Below, one piece after another: positions 1 to 9,079 of a DNA stretch of 64,000 nucleotides. The position numbers and the translations under genes are program-made. This DNA comes from a virus. The stretch is taken from positions 123,260 through 187,259 of IMG/VR virus record IMGVR_UViG_3300045125_000158. One strand, given 5' to 3'. The notes below the pieces were generated by a model. The model saw only the letters and a program-made list of their open reading frames with translations. It did no database searches and was not told the origin of the DNA. Position 1 is the first letter of the stretch; each line of letters starts with the position of its first letter.

Positions 1-247
1 ACCTCTGTTTCCTCCTGTCATCTCGTGAGTTTTCTCACTTGTATAACCAAGCTCTTTTTCATGACCCATTTCGCCACCGCCAGCATCAAAAGCAGGTTTA
101 TTAGTTACAACCTCAAGACCCGCATCTGCTTTCGCCACCCATCAGCGCCTTTTTACCTGCCTCAGGCACTTTGGGCTTATTCATTTCGAACTTTCTTCAT
201 GACCCATAGTCTTGTGATCCTGCACCTTACCAGCAGCTGTCTTGCAC
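1..247 (-). CDS. Partial, frameshifted gene at the left edge
   Basis: I do not recognise this gene. Minus-strand reading gives protein-like segments in successive frames: one containing KTAAGKVQDHKTMGHEESSK, then MNKPKVPEAGKKA, then one with VVTNKPAFDAGGGEMGHEKE. MGHE occurs twice and the composition is polar, like the neighbouring virion gene. The frame changes look like sequencing indels. The start is uncertain (ATG near 199 or 184), and the gene runs off the window. By gene order it follows the large repeat protein. Confidence 0.4.
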
Positions 248-258
248 GTTCTTGAGAG

Positions 259-3200
259 TTACTTCTTTGCTTGCTTGATTTGTTTGCCCTGATTAGCAAG
301 AACTTGAAGTACATTACTGAGATCCAAATTTATTTCTCCGGTACTAGAAATCTTGCCTTTTCTGAAAACTTGTGCCACAGAAGCCTCCTTTTTAGCTTGC
401 TCTGTATCCTCTCCCTCATCTTCATCTCCCGTTTTCTTGAGGAAATCGGGTTTTGAATCATGAGCGTGATCATGATCTGCTGGCTCGTCTTTCTTATCAT
501 CATGCTCATGTTCATCATGCTCATGTTCCTCGCTCTCATGCTCTTCGTGCTCTTCTTCCTTGTCATGATCTTTATTGGTGTGACCTTTTGGCTTGTCACC
601 ATCATCATCGCCATCGTCCTCACCACACTCCTCGCATTCCTCATCCTCTGCATCTTCACTACTCATAGCAATTTCTTTCTCAGTTGTTGCAGAAGGAGGC
701 ATCCCAACATCAGTTGCTGCAGTTTCGGCTTCTGCAGATTCAAGTGCTGCTTCGCCCGATGGCAAATTGCCTACAGCCTCTTCAATTCCTTCAGTTGCTT
801 CTGCTGGCGTTTCAATTGCCTCGCCAACTGGCATTTCTTCACTCATAGGCTCGTGATGAGCTTCCTCTGATGGCTTCTCGCCCATAGCCTTACCCCCATA
901 GCCTTATCCAATGCTGCATCGAGATTCTCAAGAACATTTTGTGGCAACTCAATTGTTACCATATCGCCCTCTGGTAAACCCTCAGGCTTGGCAAATGGAT
1001 CTACTTCTTTCATATCCATTACGTCGGCTTCATCAGAAGCCTCTGGCATGGGAACCTCACCAACTGGGGCTTCTGGCTCTTCTTTGATTGGAGACATTTC
1101 CTCAATTGCATCAGCAGCGCGATCCTGAACTTCAGCGTATTTATTCTTCAACTGATCACAAACTATGCACGCTTCTTTCATGCTGAACTGTGCAGTCTTA
1201 ACAAAATCTTCTACACAGTTAACCATCTGATCTTCAACAGACCAAATCGAAGCTATCTTGATTGCAAGATCGTTGGCGTAAACTCCAGCTGTCGCAAGCT
1301 TCTTGCAAGCACATTCAGCAAGTGGCTTGCCCTCGCAAGGACCACTCATCGCAAGTGCATTCTCTCCAAATTTACGTGCAATCTTTTCGATGCATGTTTC
1401 GATTGGGAACTTGCTACCAAAACCAGCAGTCTTCTGCAATCCGGCTATAACATTATCTCTAGATGCGGTCTTAACCGTCTTGAACAAGCCTTTCTCGTTC
1501 ATGGCAAGAATTGTTTGCCCTTCTCAGTTAAAAGCATGCCATCAAAATCTTGTTCCGCAATTCCATGAGCTGAAAGTGCAGCGTTAAAAGATGCTTTTCT
1601 GCGATTGCATGTATCACACTCTCTTGTAAGAGGTATGGCATCATAACGCCATTCAGCAAATACAGCCTTCTTGCCACCCTTATCAACGCCAGCTACATGC
1701 ACCTCAAACTTTCTACCAGTATCTAGGCACATGAACGCATTACCCGCAAGCTTCATAGTGCTGTTATTGCCTGTGTAAGGGCTAACTGCGCCAAGGCTCC
1801 AAGTTTTACCCTCAGCCTTAGCAGCCTCTTGCGCAACCTTAATCATAGTGCTGTTGAGACGCGTCATAGCTGCAACAGGCATACTCTCTGGCTCCTTAGA
1901 CTCTGGCATTGCAAAGCCTTCGCCCTTATCTCCCTCTTCTTCTTCTTCTCACCGGAATCTAGAACGCTTGGATACTTAGTTATTGAAATATTTACCTTAA
2001 CATCAAACTCAGCCTTGCAATTATTGCAGCGGCACTTACCTTCAAGCACATCAACGTCGCTAGATCCGCATACTACGCAAACAGTTCCGGGTGGCTTGGG
2101 CTGCATATCGGTATCAGTTGCCTCATCTGCACCCTCCATTCCACCCATACCAGCTGCACCACCAGCGGCTGGAGCAGTAGACAAGGCCTCGGCCCCACCC
2201 ATACCACCCGCACCCGCGTTCATATCAGCGCCGCCCATCATGCCACCAGCTGCACCACCAGGAGCTGGAGTACCCATACCGCCAGCAGGACCGCCAAATT
2301 GTGCTTGCTTTAACATATTTTTCCTATTTTCTGAACGTGCTTTACGATTCATGCCAAACCTGTTCTCATAAGCTTCACCAAACTCTTCATCCATAGATTT
2401 CTCTTCCTCATCTGAAGAAACCGACATTTGTGCAACCTTGAATTGCGATTTGATTGCACTTGCAAATGCTCGCTTCTCGCTATCGGAGCAAATCGCCGTT
2501 TCCTTGCAATCCATTTCGAATGTGCCATTCTCAGCATTAATATCAACATTAGCAATCACAAATGGCTTGTTAATATGAGACTTAGCGAAACGATAGAGAG
2601 CCTTCATAAAAGCGTTACGGTCAGATGGATCTACTGTGACATCATCAGTCAAAGTTCCGCATACCTTGTAAAGACCATCATCTTCTTGTGAAGCTTCTAC
2701 AACATCAGAATCTTCAACATTCTGCGATGCAGTCTTAAATTGTGAATTTACCAATTTGCTGTAAGCAGTCTTCTCAATTTCAGTGCATATTGATTGATCT
2801 TTGCAATCCATTTCAAAAACGCCAGCCTCTTTATCAAGGCTTACATTTTCAATAATGAATGGCACATCAATATGACTTGAAGCAAATGCGTGTAATGCCT
2901 TCATGAAATTCTGACTTATTATCAGGATCAACAGTTACGTCATCAGAAAGCGTACCGCAAACCTTGTATAGGCCATCATCTGAACGATTCATTTCTGCAA
3001 ATGCACTGGCAAAAATATCTTCCTTGCTCATTGGATTGCTGTTTACTGCATTGGCAGAAGCAATCTTGATTTGAGCTTGAGATTCGGCTGAAGCAAATAC
3101 CTTATTATTTGATACCGCAAACTTGAGGGCATCAACAAAATCCTCAGCCTTATTATATCCTATATTATCACCCATGGCTGCGAGCATGCTATCAACTGGA

Positions 3201-3928
3201 TTGTCAATTGATACGCTGGCTAATTTATTAAAATAATTCTTACGATCAATATTGGCTTTTCTGGTCTCTACTTTATTTGGAGCAGCATTGACAAGAGTCA
3301 ACAAACCAGCCTTAATCTGTGCATATGGATTCACTGTCATCACATTTATAGCCTTAGATATGTCAGCAGGAGACAAGCCGTAGTTAGCAATAGCATCAAC
3401 AATCGTATTGGAAGCAGCCTTAATCAAGTCCTTAGCAGACGAAGCAACTCTTTCGCTATCTGTTTGTAGCGCAACTTTCTTTTGCGCATTTAATTGCGCT
3501 TGCGTAATAACTTCTGGAGCAACCCACTTGTGAGACTTCTGCAAGCTAGTCAATTGAGCCTGGGTGATTTGACTAGTGTAATCAGCTCCCAAGGTAGTCG
3601 ATACACGACGGCTCATTTCGTCCCACTGAGCTTCGGTAATAACTTCTGGGAAACTATTCCATCTTGCAAGATCACCTGCAAGAGCCGCAAGCTGAGCCTC
3701 GGTAATAACTTCAGCAGCTTTTCCGTGCTGCAATTGATTTGAATCGGAGGTAGTGTCCTTGAGTGGCTTGATGTCACCTTTGCCAGCTAACTGCGCTTCG
3801 GTTGTTACTGATACAAGAGTATCAGTTCGAGCATGTAGTGGGCCTGCATTATCTAATTGTTTCTGAGTAATAACTTCTTGCTGTGATGCCTCGGCAGCCG
3901 CTACTTTAGTTGTTTTGTTATCTGACAT
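259..3928 (-). CDS. Very large multi-domain virion-type protein with VITEAQL repeats and a duplicated domain
   Basis: Four overlapping reading frames (3928-2867, 2931-1864, 1909-1499, 1502-843/885-259) fit one protein of about 1,220 residues joined by single-base shifts. The N-terminus has six copies of a VITEAQL-type heptad. Then comes a domain containing DDGLYKVCGTL that occurs twice in tandem; the first shift falls inside copy one, and copy two reads through the equivalent point, which proves the joint. After a Gly/Met-rich linker there is a zinc-ribbon-like CVVCGSSDVD...CRCNNC. The C-terminal part is extremely acidic and His-rich. Hydrophobic-Lys-x-Ala-Gln/Ser peptides recur between segments (FKTASQ, FKVAQM, VKTAQF). 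By position after the head-protease candidate it may be scaffold- or capsid-related. The 1499/1502 joint is a clean ATGA overlap, so it could be a true gene boundary. Confidence 0.6.
2417..2995 (-). repeat. Tandem duplicated domain of about 95 residues
   Basis: Two adjacent copies share DDGLYKVCGTL(S/T)DDVTVDP, then FMKAL..FA.SHI..PF.I.NV, then FEMDCK...IC...EK.A, each ending in a SQFK(T/V)A(S/Q) peptide. The upstream copy is interrupted by an apparent single-base indel near 2900. Each copy conserves three Cys residues (in CGTL, DCK and IC). Confidence 0.8.
3494..3895 (-). repeat. Imperfect VITEAQL-coding repeats
   Basis: Six degenerate copies of a peptide of the form (E)VIT(E/Q)AQL lie at irregular spacing in the N-terminal third of the large virion protein. 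On the plus strand the shared core is close to gtaataacttc. The spacers between copies are unrelated in sequence, so this is a recurring binding-type motif rather than a simple tandem repeat. Confidence 0.75.
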
Positions 3929-3967
3929 GTTAACTCCTGATTCTTTTTGATATTGATTAAAAATAAT

Positions 3968-6683
3968 TTATGCAGCTTCCTGAGGATTAGTGGAAGCAAG
4001 TTTTACTATTTCATCGCCAAATTCTTCAGCTGATGCCCAACTAACAAGTTTATTTTCTTTCCATTTACCAACAACAAAACCGCTGCCTTCAACATTAGCA
4101 ACGGTCACACGTAAATTACCATTTGTATATTCGTATACGTTCTCGGTATTGGCCACTTCGCTACTCCTTTGTGCAAGCAAAACTATAGATCTTCGCAGTT
4201 CTGAGCTTACACGATCAAGCTTGTCATTTACATTCTGTGCATTCTTTAAAAATCCTTCTTAAATTCTAAAGAACTTTGCACAAAACTTGGTCTTGTCACT
4301 GAACCTAACCCGTCAAGACTAGATGTTTGAGCTGCCAGATGGACTCCTTGTTGGTGTAACATTTGTTGCTGGTGCTGACGAAGCCGCAGGCGTTGGCGCT
4401 TGCGTTACAGGCTGTCCTACTTGTGCTGGATTCATGACTTGCTGCGATTGACTTGTTGCAGGAACTTGCGATCCTCCACTTAGCATATTTCCTATTGCAA
4501 TTTCCTGTTCTGATGGAGAAGGTAATTGTCCATAACCCATTTCAGTTAATTCGTCAAGCAAACTTTGCACTTTAGCCATATGCTCTACAAGATCACTAGC
4601 ATAATCTAACTCAATTTGTTGTTTATGTGCCATCATAGAACGCGCAACATGCTCCATTAAATTCATAGCTTGTGACAGAGCTTGCAACTCCGATTTACCT
4701 GCTGTTTTTTCTAACGAACCTTCATTCATCGTATCAACAGTACCGGCAAGAGAAGACGCAACCTTTTGAGTTGTTGTATGTTTTCATGCCACTTTATTTT
4801 TGATAGCATCCACATCAAGAATATCACAAACTAAAACAATCATGACATGCTGGATTTACAACGAAGCTATCTTCAATAAATTTTATATCAAAGTTCCATT
4901 CATAAACTTTAGCTTCTTTTGTGCATCATTTCATGTTTATGACCTTTTTGCAATTATCAAGCGGGCAATCGTCTTCTGGTTTACTGCTACTTTCGTGATA
5001 CTTGCAATCATATTTGCCGCTTATTTTTCTATTTTTACCGTTTTGATGTGTGCGTACAATTATGGACGCTAGTATTATTAGCTACACTTAACTATGTGAT
5101 TCTGTTTCAAAATTATAAACACTCTCCGATATATTCAATATCTTCAACGGAATATAGAGAATGTTTAGCAAATTGACCATCATCTGTCCAAACATTGTCT
5201 AGTTTGGTGTATTCATAACTTAAGTGTGGCTACCTTGCTTGCCTTATCTCCACCTCCAAGCAAATTGCTTTAACTTGACTATTTTCAAAGATACTCGATA
5301 TATTTGCGACTCTTTCTCTCTATTTATTGGCCCACCTCTATTTACGTAACACTCATAGATGGCGATGCCCCAACAATCATAAGCAGTAGTATATTTGACT
5401 TGCTAATCCTCTACATGCAGAAGAACATGAAAGTTTTGTCTTATTGTCAATGTAACCATCGCCATCAACGCATGATAGCAATTGCTTTAAATTATCATTA
5501 GAAAGAGATAGCACATCCATATGATATTTTTCTTTTTTCTCTATGACACGCCTGGACATAGATTGACAATTATAATTCAGCAATTTTTCATTCCATAACC
5601 TAATTCTTGCTGTATTTTTTTGTGTATTCGTTCGAATAAACTTGCGGACATACATTGAAAAGTGATTTACAAATGTTTATTACATCATCTATGTAGTCTG
5701 TTTCTTCATTGGCAAATGTAATTTCAAAAGCTTTTATTTTGCCGTCTCTTTTTACTCTTGATCCTTCAGCTCCATAATAACCAAGAAGTCTTGCAAATTT
5801 TGCTTGTTGATCAGCTATTAAAATGTCCAAGCTCCATATTTTTCAAATAAAGAATTATCTTGAATTAAATTAGGTTTACAGGTGTAAAGTGTATGGTTGT
5901 CGGTTAAGTGATCCGCACAAACGAATCTATACTCACCTCTGCTAAAACCATAAATGGGTGGTTTTAGTACACAATAATTCTCCCTCGATAGCTCTTGATT
6001 TCAATGAAAGAATTTTTTCAGAAGCATTTCTTTTGAATAAATGTGTAACTTTAGTTTTGCTACCAAAAGCATCAACAACTTCGTCACCGACAACTATATC
6101 TTTGATCGGTTTGGTAGAAAGATCTGACATCAATATGGGAGTGTCACCAACAAAACAAAATTCATCTGCGGTGTGTGCTTTATTATGACAAATTGAACAT
6201 AAAGAGTATCCAACTTGCGCGTCATGCTAGTGCCATTAATGTATTTTTCTTCTATACCACGAGCTAATCTTGGATAGGCGGCTCTGTCTACCATGTTGAT
6301 GCAATATATGCCCTTTTACTTTCGTCGTACCAAGCGTGAACAACCTTACCACGAGCATTTTCAACATTATCATTTTGATGGTTCACAAAAACAGGAACAC
6401 CAATAAATGTATGTGCAGCTTTCTTAAGCTCACTTTCATTGAAGCAGTCACCGTTGTCATTTACTTCATTTGCTTTGATTGCAAAAACTTTTACGAATAA
6501 ATTATCAGGGTTATCTTTGACAGCCGCAGTCAAATCAAATCCGCCAAGATCAATTGTTTTGGTCTTGTCTAGTGAAGCTGTTTTAATTTTTGATGTGTTA
6601 TAAAATGACCATGAACCTTCAGTAGGAACGTGGAGTGGCTCAATTTCCATTTTAAAATCAAGTTTAGCTCTCTTCTCAAACAT
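3968..6683 (-). CDS. Head protein / prohead-protease candidate, interrupted by an intein
   Basis: The N-terminal extein starts at MFEKRAKLDFKMEIEPLHVP, with a GGGAG ribosome site upstream. It contains FVNHQNDNVENARGKVVHAW, then YPRLARGIEEKYINGTSM, and ends in the Cys/His cluster CSICHNKAHTADEF. After the intein it resumes with Cys, a WNFDIKFIEDSFVVNPACHD segment, and an Ala/Pro-rich tail ending ASTNPQEAA. Without the intein it is about 540 residues. This layout resembles phage head-maturation proteins, and the gene sits downstream of the portal, where a prohead protease is expected. I see no certain catalytic residues. At least six indels split the reading frame (joints near 6290, 6230, 4940, 4840, 4790, 4320). 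Confidence 0.55.
5059..6157 (-). other. Intein in the head protein (LAGLIDADG type)
   Basis: The intein begins at Cys in CFVGDTPILMSDLSTKPIKD and ends, after repairing indels, in VANNTSVHN followed by Cys of the C-extein. It is about 366 residues. Between the splicing blocks lies a LAGLIDADG endonuclease, with motif one in RLLGYYGAEGS and motif two in LLSCVDGDGYID. The fragments fall in several frames (6133-5942, 5830-5600, 5655-5377). It inserts directly before a Cys that completes a putative zinc cluster in the host protein. Confidence 0.85.
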
Positions 6684-6698
6684 TGATATGTTTCTCCC

Positions 6699-6714
6699 TA
6701 TCGTATATACGATA
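6699..6714. promoter_or_regulatory. 16-bp perfect palindrome upstream of the head-protein gene
   Basis: TATCGTATATACGATA is perfectly self-complementary. On the minus strand it lies immediately before the GGGAG ribosome site and ATG at 6683, in the 33-bp gap after the preceding gene. It could be an operator, an RNA hairpin affecting initiation, or chance. No poly-T follows, so it is not a classical terminator. Confidence 0.35.
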
Positions 6715-6716
6715 AA

Positions 6717-7926
6717 TTATTGTTTTTCCGGATTTTCAGGATTAACTGGTTTAGCTGGATTTTGCTGCATTTTTGGGGCTTCTTCTTTGTGCGGATTAAT
6801 TTCTTGCTCACCTTTAGATCTTTCAAAAAGCTTCTGTGCAACACCCGTACCTTTTGAAGGTGTCAGACCTGGTAATAAGTCAACCATTACCATTTCACCC
6901 GTTTCATCTTCTTCATAGGATGCACCCATGCCTGTAATCATGTTTTTCATAATAAGCAACGCTTCGTCAAAGGTGTCTGCTAAAGCCACGGTTCTCCATG
7001 GCGGCAATCTGTGCTTTCCTGTGGCTGTCATTCTTTCTGCAAATTGCCATCTATTAGAAGCTACTGTTTGTGTATAAACACCAAATTTAAGCCTATTTAC
7101 AATTTCTGGCTTGCCCTCCTCGGCAACATATTCATGCTTGGTAGTAAATATTCCGCCTCTTGTTTTTCCTGGTGCAACATTTCGTGGGCTTACAAAAAAT
7201 AGGTGACAATAAGAAAAATGTATAACCCTCAAGAGCCGTATGTGCAGACAGTAGCATCCCCACCCCTAGCAGCGACCTTATCATCTAAGTATTTTTTGAA
7301 TGCCTTCAACGCAGGAATTGAATAGGGATACTCTGGCGTGCCAGGCTTTGCGTTACGCAACTTTTCAAGCTGTTGCAGCGTCAAAAGCGTATACATATTT
7401 CCATTTTTCTTTCATTTCTGCAAAAGACATACCCTCAGCAGCAACATCAACATCAACGCTTTCTGCAGGCTTCACGCCATGCATTTTATTTAATTTCTCA
7501 GGTACGATCAAGTTTTCAATTTGTTCTTTTGACAGATAAACTTCATTACCCACAGGTAAAGCACCTGGTCCTGCAGAATATCTTGTCATTTTTTGTAGAT
7601 AAAATGCACCAGTTTCAGGCTCTGCAAATATCTTGAATACCTTTGCGTAAGTTACTGGATCGGTTTTTCTAAGATTTTCAGCTACATTACAGCTTTCAAG
7701 CTTCTGTATATCTATAGAATCGAGAGGTCCATTAATCACAACACAACTTCTACCAATATCTAATGGCTGCTTGAACCACTTTTTCTGCATCTGGGTAGCA
7801 ACTCCTGGTTCAAAAATTCTAAACTGCTCTCTGTTTCTTTCTCCATCAGGATCCATAAACCTACTGTCATCCTTCTATAACAAGAGTGAATCCATTTGCA
7901 ACAGGAGCAACTTTGTAGCCTGCCAT
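6717..7926 (-). CDS. Virion-module protein of unknown function
   Basis: I do not recognise the family. Two long frames (7856-7365 and 7232-6717) and a short N-terminal piece, MAGYKVAPVANGFTLVIEG, join by indels near 7870, 7365 and 7235 into one protein of about 400 residues. Segments include FRIFEPGVATQMQKKW, a Pro/Gly-rich RYSAGPGALPVGNEVYLSKE, and a charged Pro-rich tail ending NPENPEKQ. It sits between the portal cluster and the head-protein gene, which suggests a role in head or neck assembly. Confidence 0.6.
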
Positions 7927-7987
7927 TTATATAAGATTTTGATTCAACTTCTCTTGTATTATCAACAATTTCTCGTGTCTTTTGAAT

Positions 7988-8530
7988 TTAGAACTCTTTT
8001 ACGTTAAAAGGAAAGCCCTGATCTTGCAAATCCATATAGGCATATCCATAAATGCTAAACCAATGATCCGAGCCTATATTTTTATGGATAATAGTACCAG
8101 CAACATCTTTTGGCAAACGACTTACAAGCGTTTCTGTTTCTGGGTTAAGCTGAATGTTGTATTGATCAATAAACTTGGCGGTTTCAACAAGTGTAGGAAA
8201 ATTCTTTTCCAAATCCCCTAAAACCTCTGGTGTAACATGCGTATCTTTAGCAAAAGCTATTCTTATCATGCCAGCATAATTTCTTTTTTCTTGATCTGTA
8301 GTTAAATATTTTGCGAATTCATTATAGAATGAATCAATTTTTTGTGCAAGATTTTGTTTGATATCTTCTGGTAAATCTAGCATTTTTTGCTTAGCAGAAC
8401 TACGATTAAATATCTTAAACTTTAAACCATGCTCTTGGGTTCTTGTTTTTGTCCAAGAGCCACCAGTTGGAGGCATGTCTGCTATCTTAAGAATTTTATT
8501 GATCAGTTGTTTTGCTAATATATTTTTCAT
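7988..8530 (-). CDS. Hypothetical protein, 180 residues
   Basis: Intact frame. The N-terminus, KNILAKQLINKILKIADMPP, is basic and amphipathic, like other virion-module proteins here. The body is mixed alpha/beta with an acidic central helix and ends GFPFNVKEF. No recognisable catalytic motif. It lies in the portal-to-head-protein interval. Confidence 0.7.
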   Translation of the reverse strand: MKNILAKQLINKILKIADMPPTGGSWTKTRTQEHGLKFKIFNRSSAKQKMLDLPEDIKQNLAQKIDSFYNEFAKYLTTDQEKRNYAGMIRIAFAKDTHVTPEVLGDLEKNFPTLVETAKFIDQYNIQLNPETETLVSRLPKDVAGTIIHKNIGSDHWFSIYGYAYMDLQDQGFPFNVKEF

Positions 8531-8574
8531 GCTTTAACGTGCTCCGGAACCTCTGCATTCAATAAATCTTCTTT

Positions 8575-8970
8575 TTATATTGAGGTTGATTTTCTCGGAA
8601 TGGGTGTACCCCATCTTTTATTTGCGTATACAAGAGCTGCCTTAATATTGTGAAAATACTCACCATATGGACTATAAGTTTTAGTGTCTGGATCTTTCGT
8701 AAACTCTTCAATAGGTATTTTCTTAACACCTGCAAAATAAACCTTACCTAAATTTTTATGAACCGATGGACCTATAACAACATAGTAGATTGAATTTGTT
8801 GTATAATCATGACCTTCCCAACGATAATACGATCCAGCTCCTATTTGCTTTTCGAATCGTTTCTTCAATGGTTTTGATCTGGTACGATATGTTTCTTTCC
8901 ATATAATACCACGATCACGTATTCTTTTGCGACCCGCTTCTTTGTATAAATTGTATGGCTCCGTACTCAT
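8575..8970 (-). CDS. Hypothetical basic protein, 131 residues
   Basis: Intact frame starting MSTEPYNLYKEAGRKRIRDR, with an AAGGAAGG ribosome site just upstream. It is rich in Lys, Arg, Tyr and Gly (KKRFEKQIGAGSYYRWEGHD) and looks like a compact beta-rich domain. Its start overlaps the stop of a small upstream gene, so the two are probably co-translated. Confidence 0.7.
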   Translation of the reverse strand: MSTEPYNLYKEAGRKRIRDRGIIWKETYRTRSKPLKKRFEKQIGAGSYYRWEGHDYTTNSIYYVVIGPSVHKNLGKVYFAGVKKIPIEEFTKDPDTKTYSPYGEYFHNIKAALVYANKRWGTPIPRKSTSI

Positions 8971-9053
8971 CCTTCCTTCACCTCATTAACAATTTTACCA
9001 GCTAATATCAAGCATCCGTCGAACGGACTAAATTCAATAATTTTATAATTCAC
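8967..9053 (-). CDS. Very small ORF, 28 residues
   Basis: GTG-initiated; it encodes NYKIIEFSPFDGCLILAGK and a short charged tail. Its TGA overlaps the ATG of the next gene (ATGA). It fills the only gap between the portal stop and that gene, which is the main support. Function unknown. Confidence 0.4.
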   Translation of the reverse strand: MNYKIIEFSPFDGCLILAGKIVNEVKEG

Positions 9054-9079
9054 ATTTATTCCGCTTTCAGCCTTCTTAT

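Noticed and set aside
453-668. Plus-strand His-rich ORF
   Set aside because: It is another frame of the same low-complexity acidic/His region and has no ribosome site.
460-870. Plus-strand ORF with apparent membrane helices
   Set aside because: It is the antisense of the Asp/Glu/His-rich tail of the large virion protein; antisense of such codons reads as Leu/Ile/Met/Phe and mimics membrane segments.
1829-2371. Plus-strand Pro/Ala-rich ORF
   Set aside because: It is the antisense of the Gly/Met/Ala linker in the large virion protein.
3494-3895. CRISPR array
   Set aside because: The repeated element is a short, degenerate coding motif with irregular spacing inside a protein; there are no direct repeats with unique spacers or cas genes.
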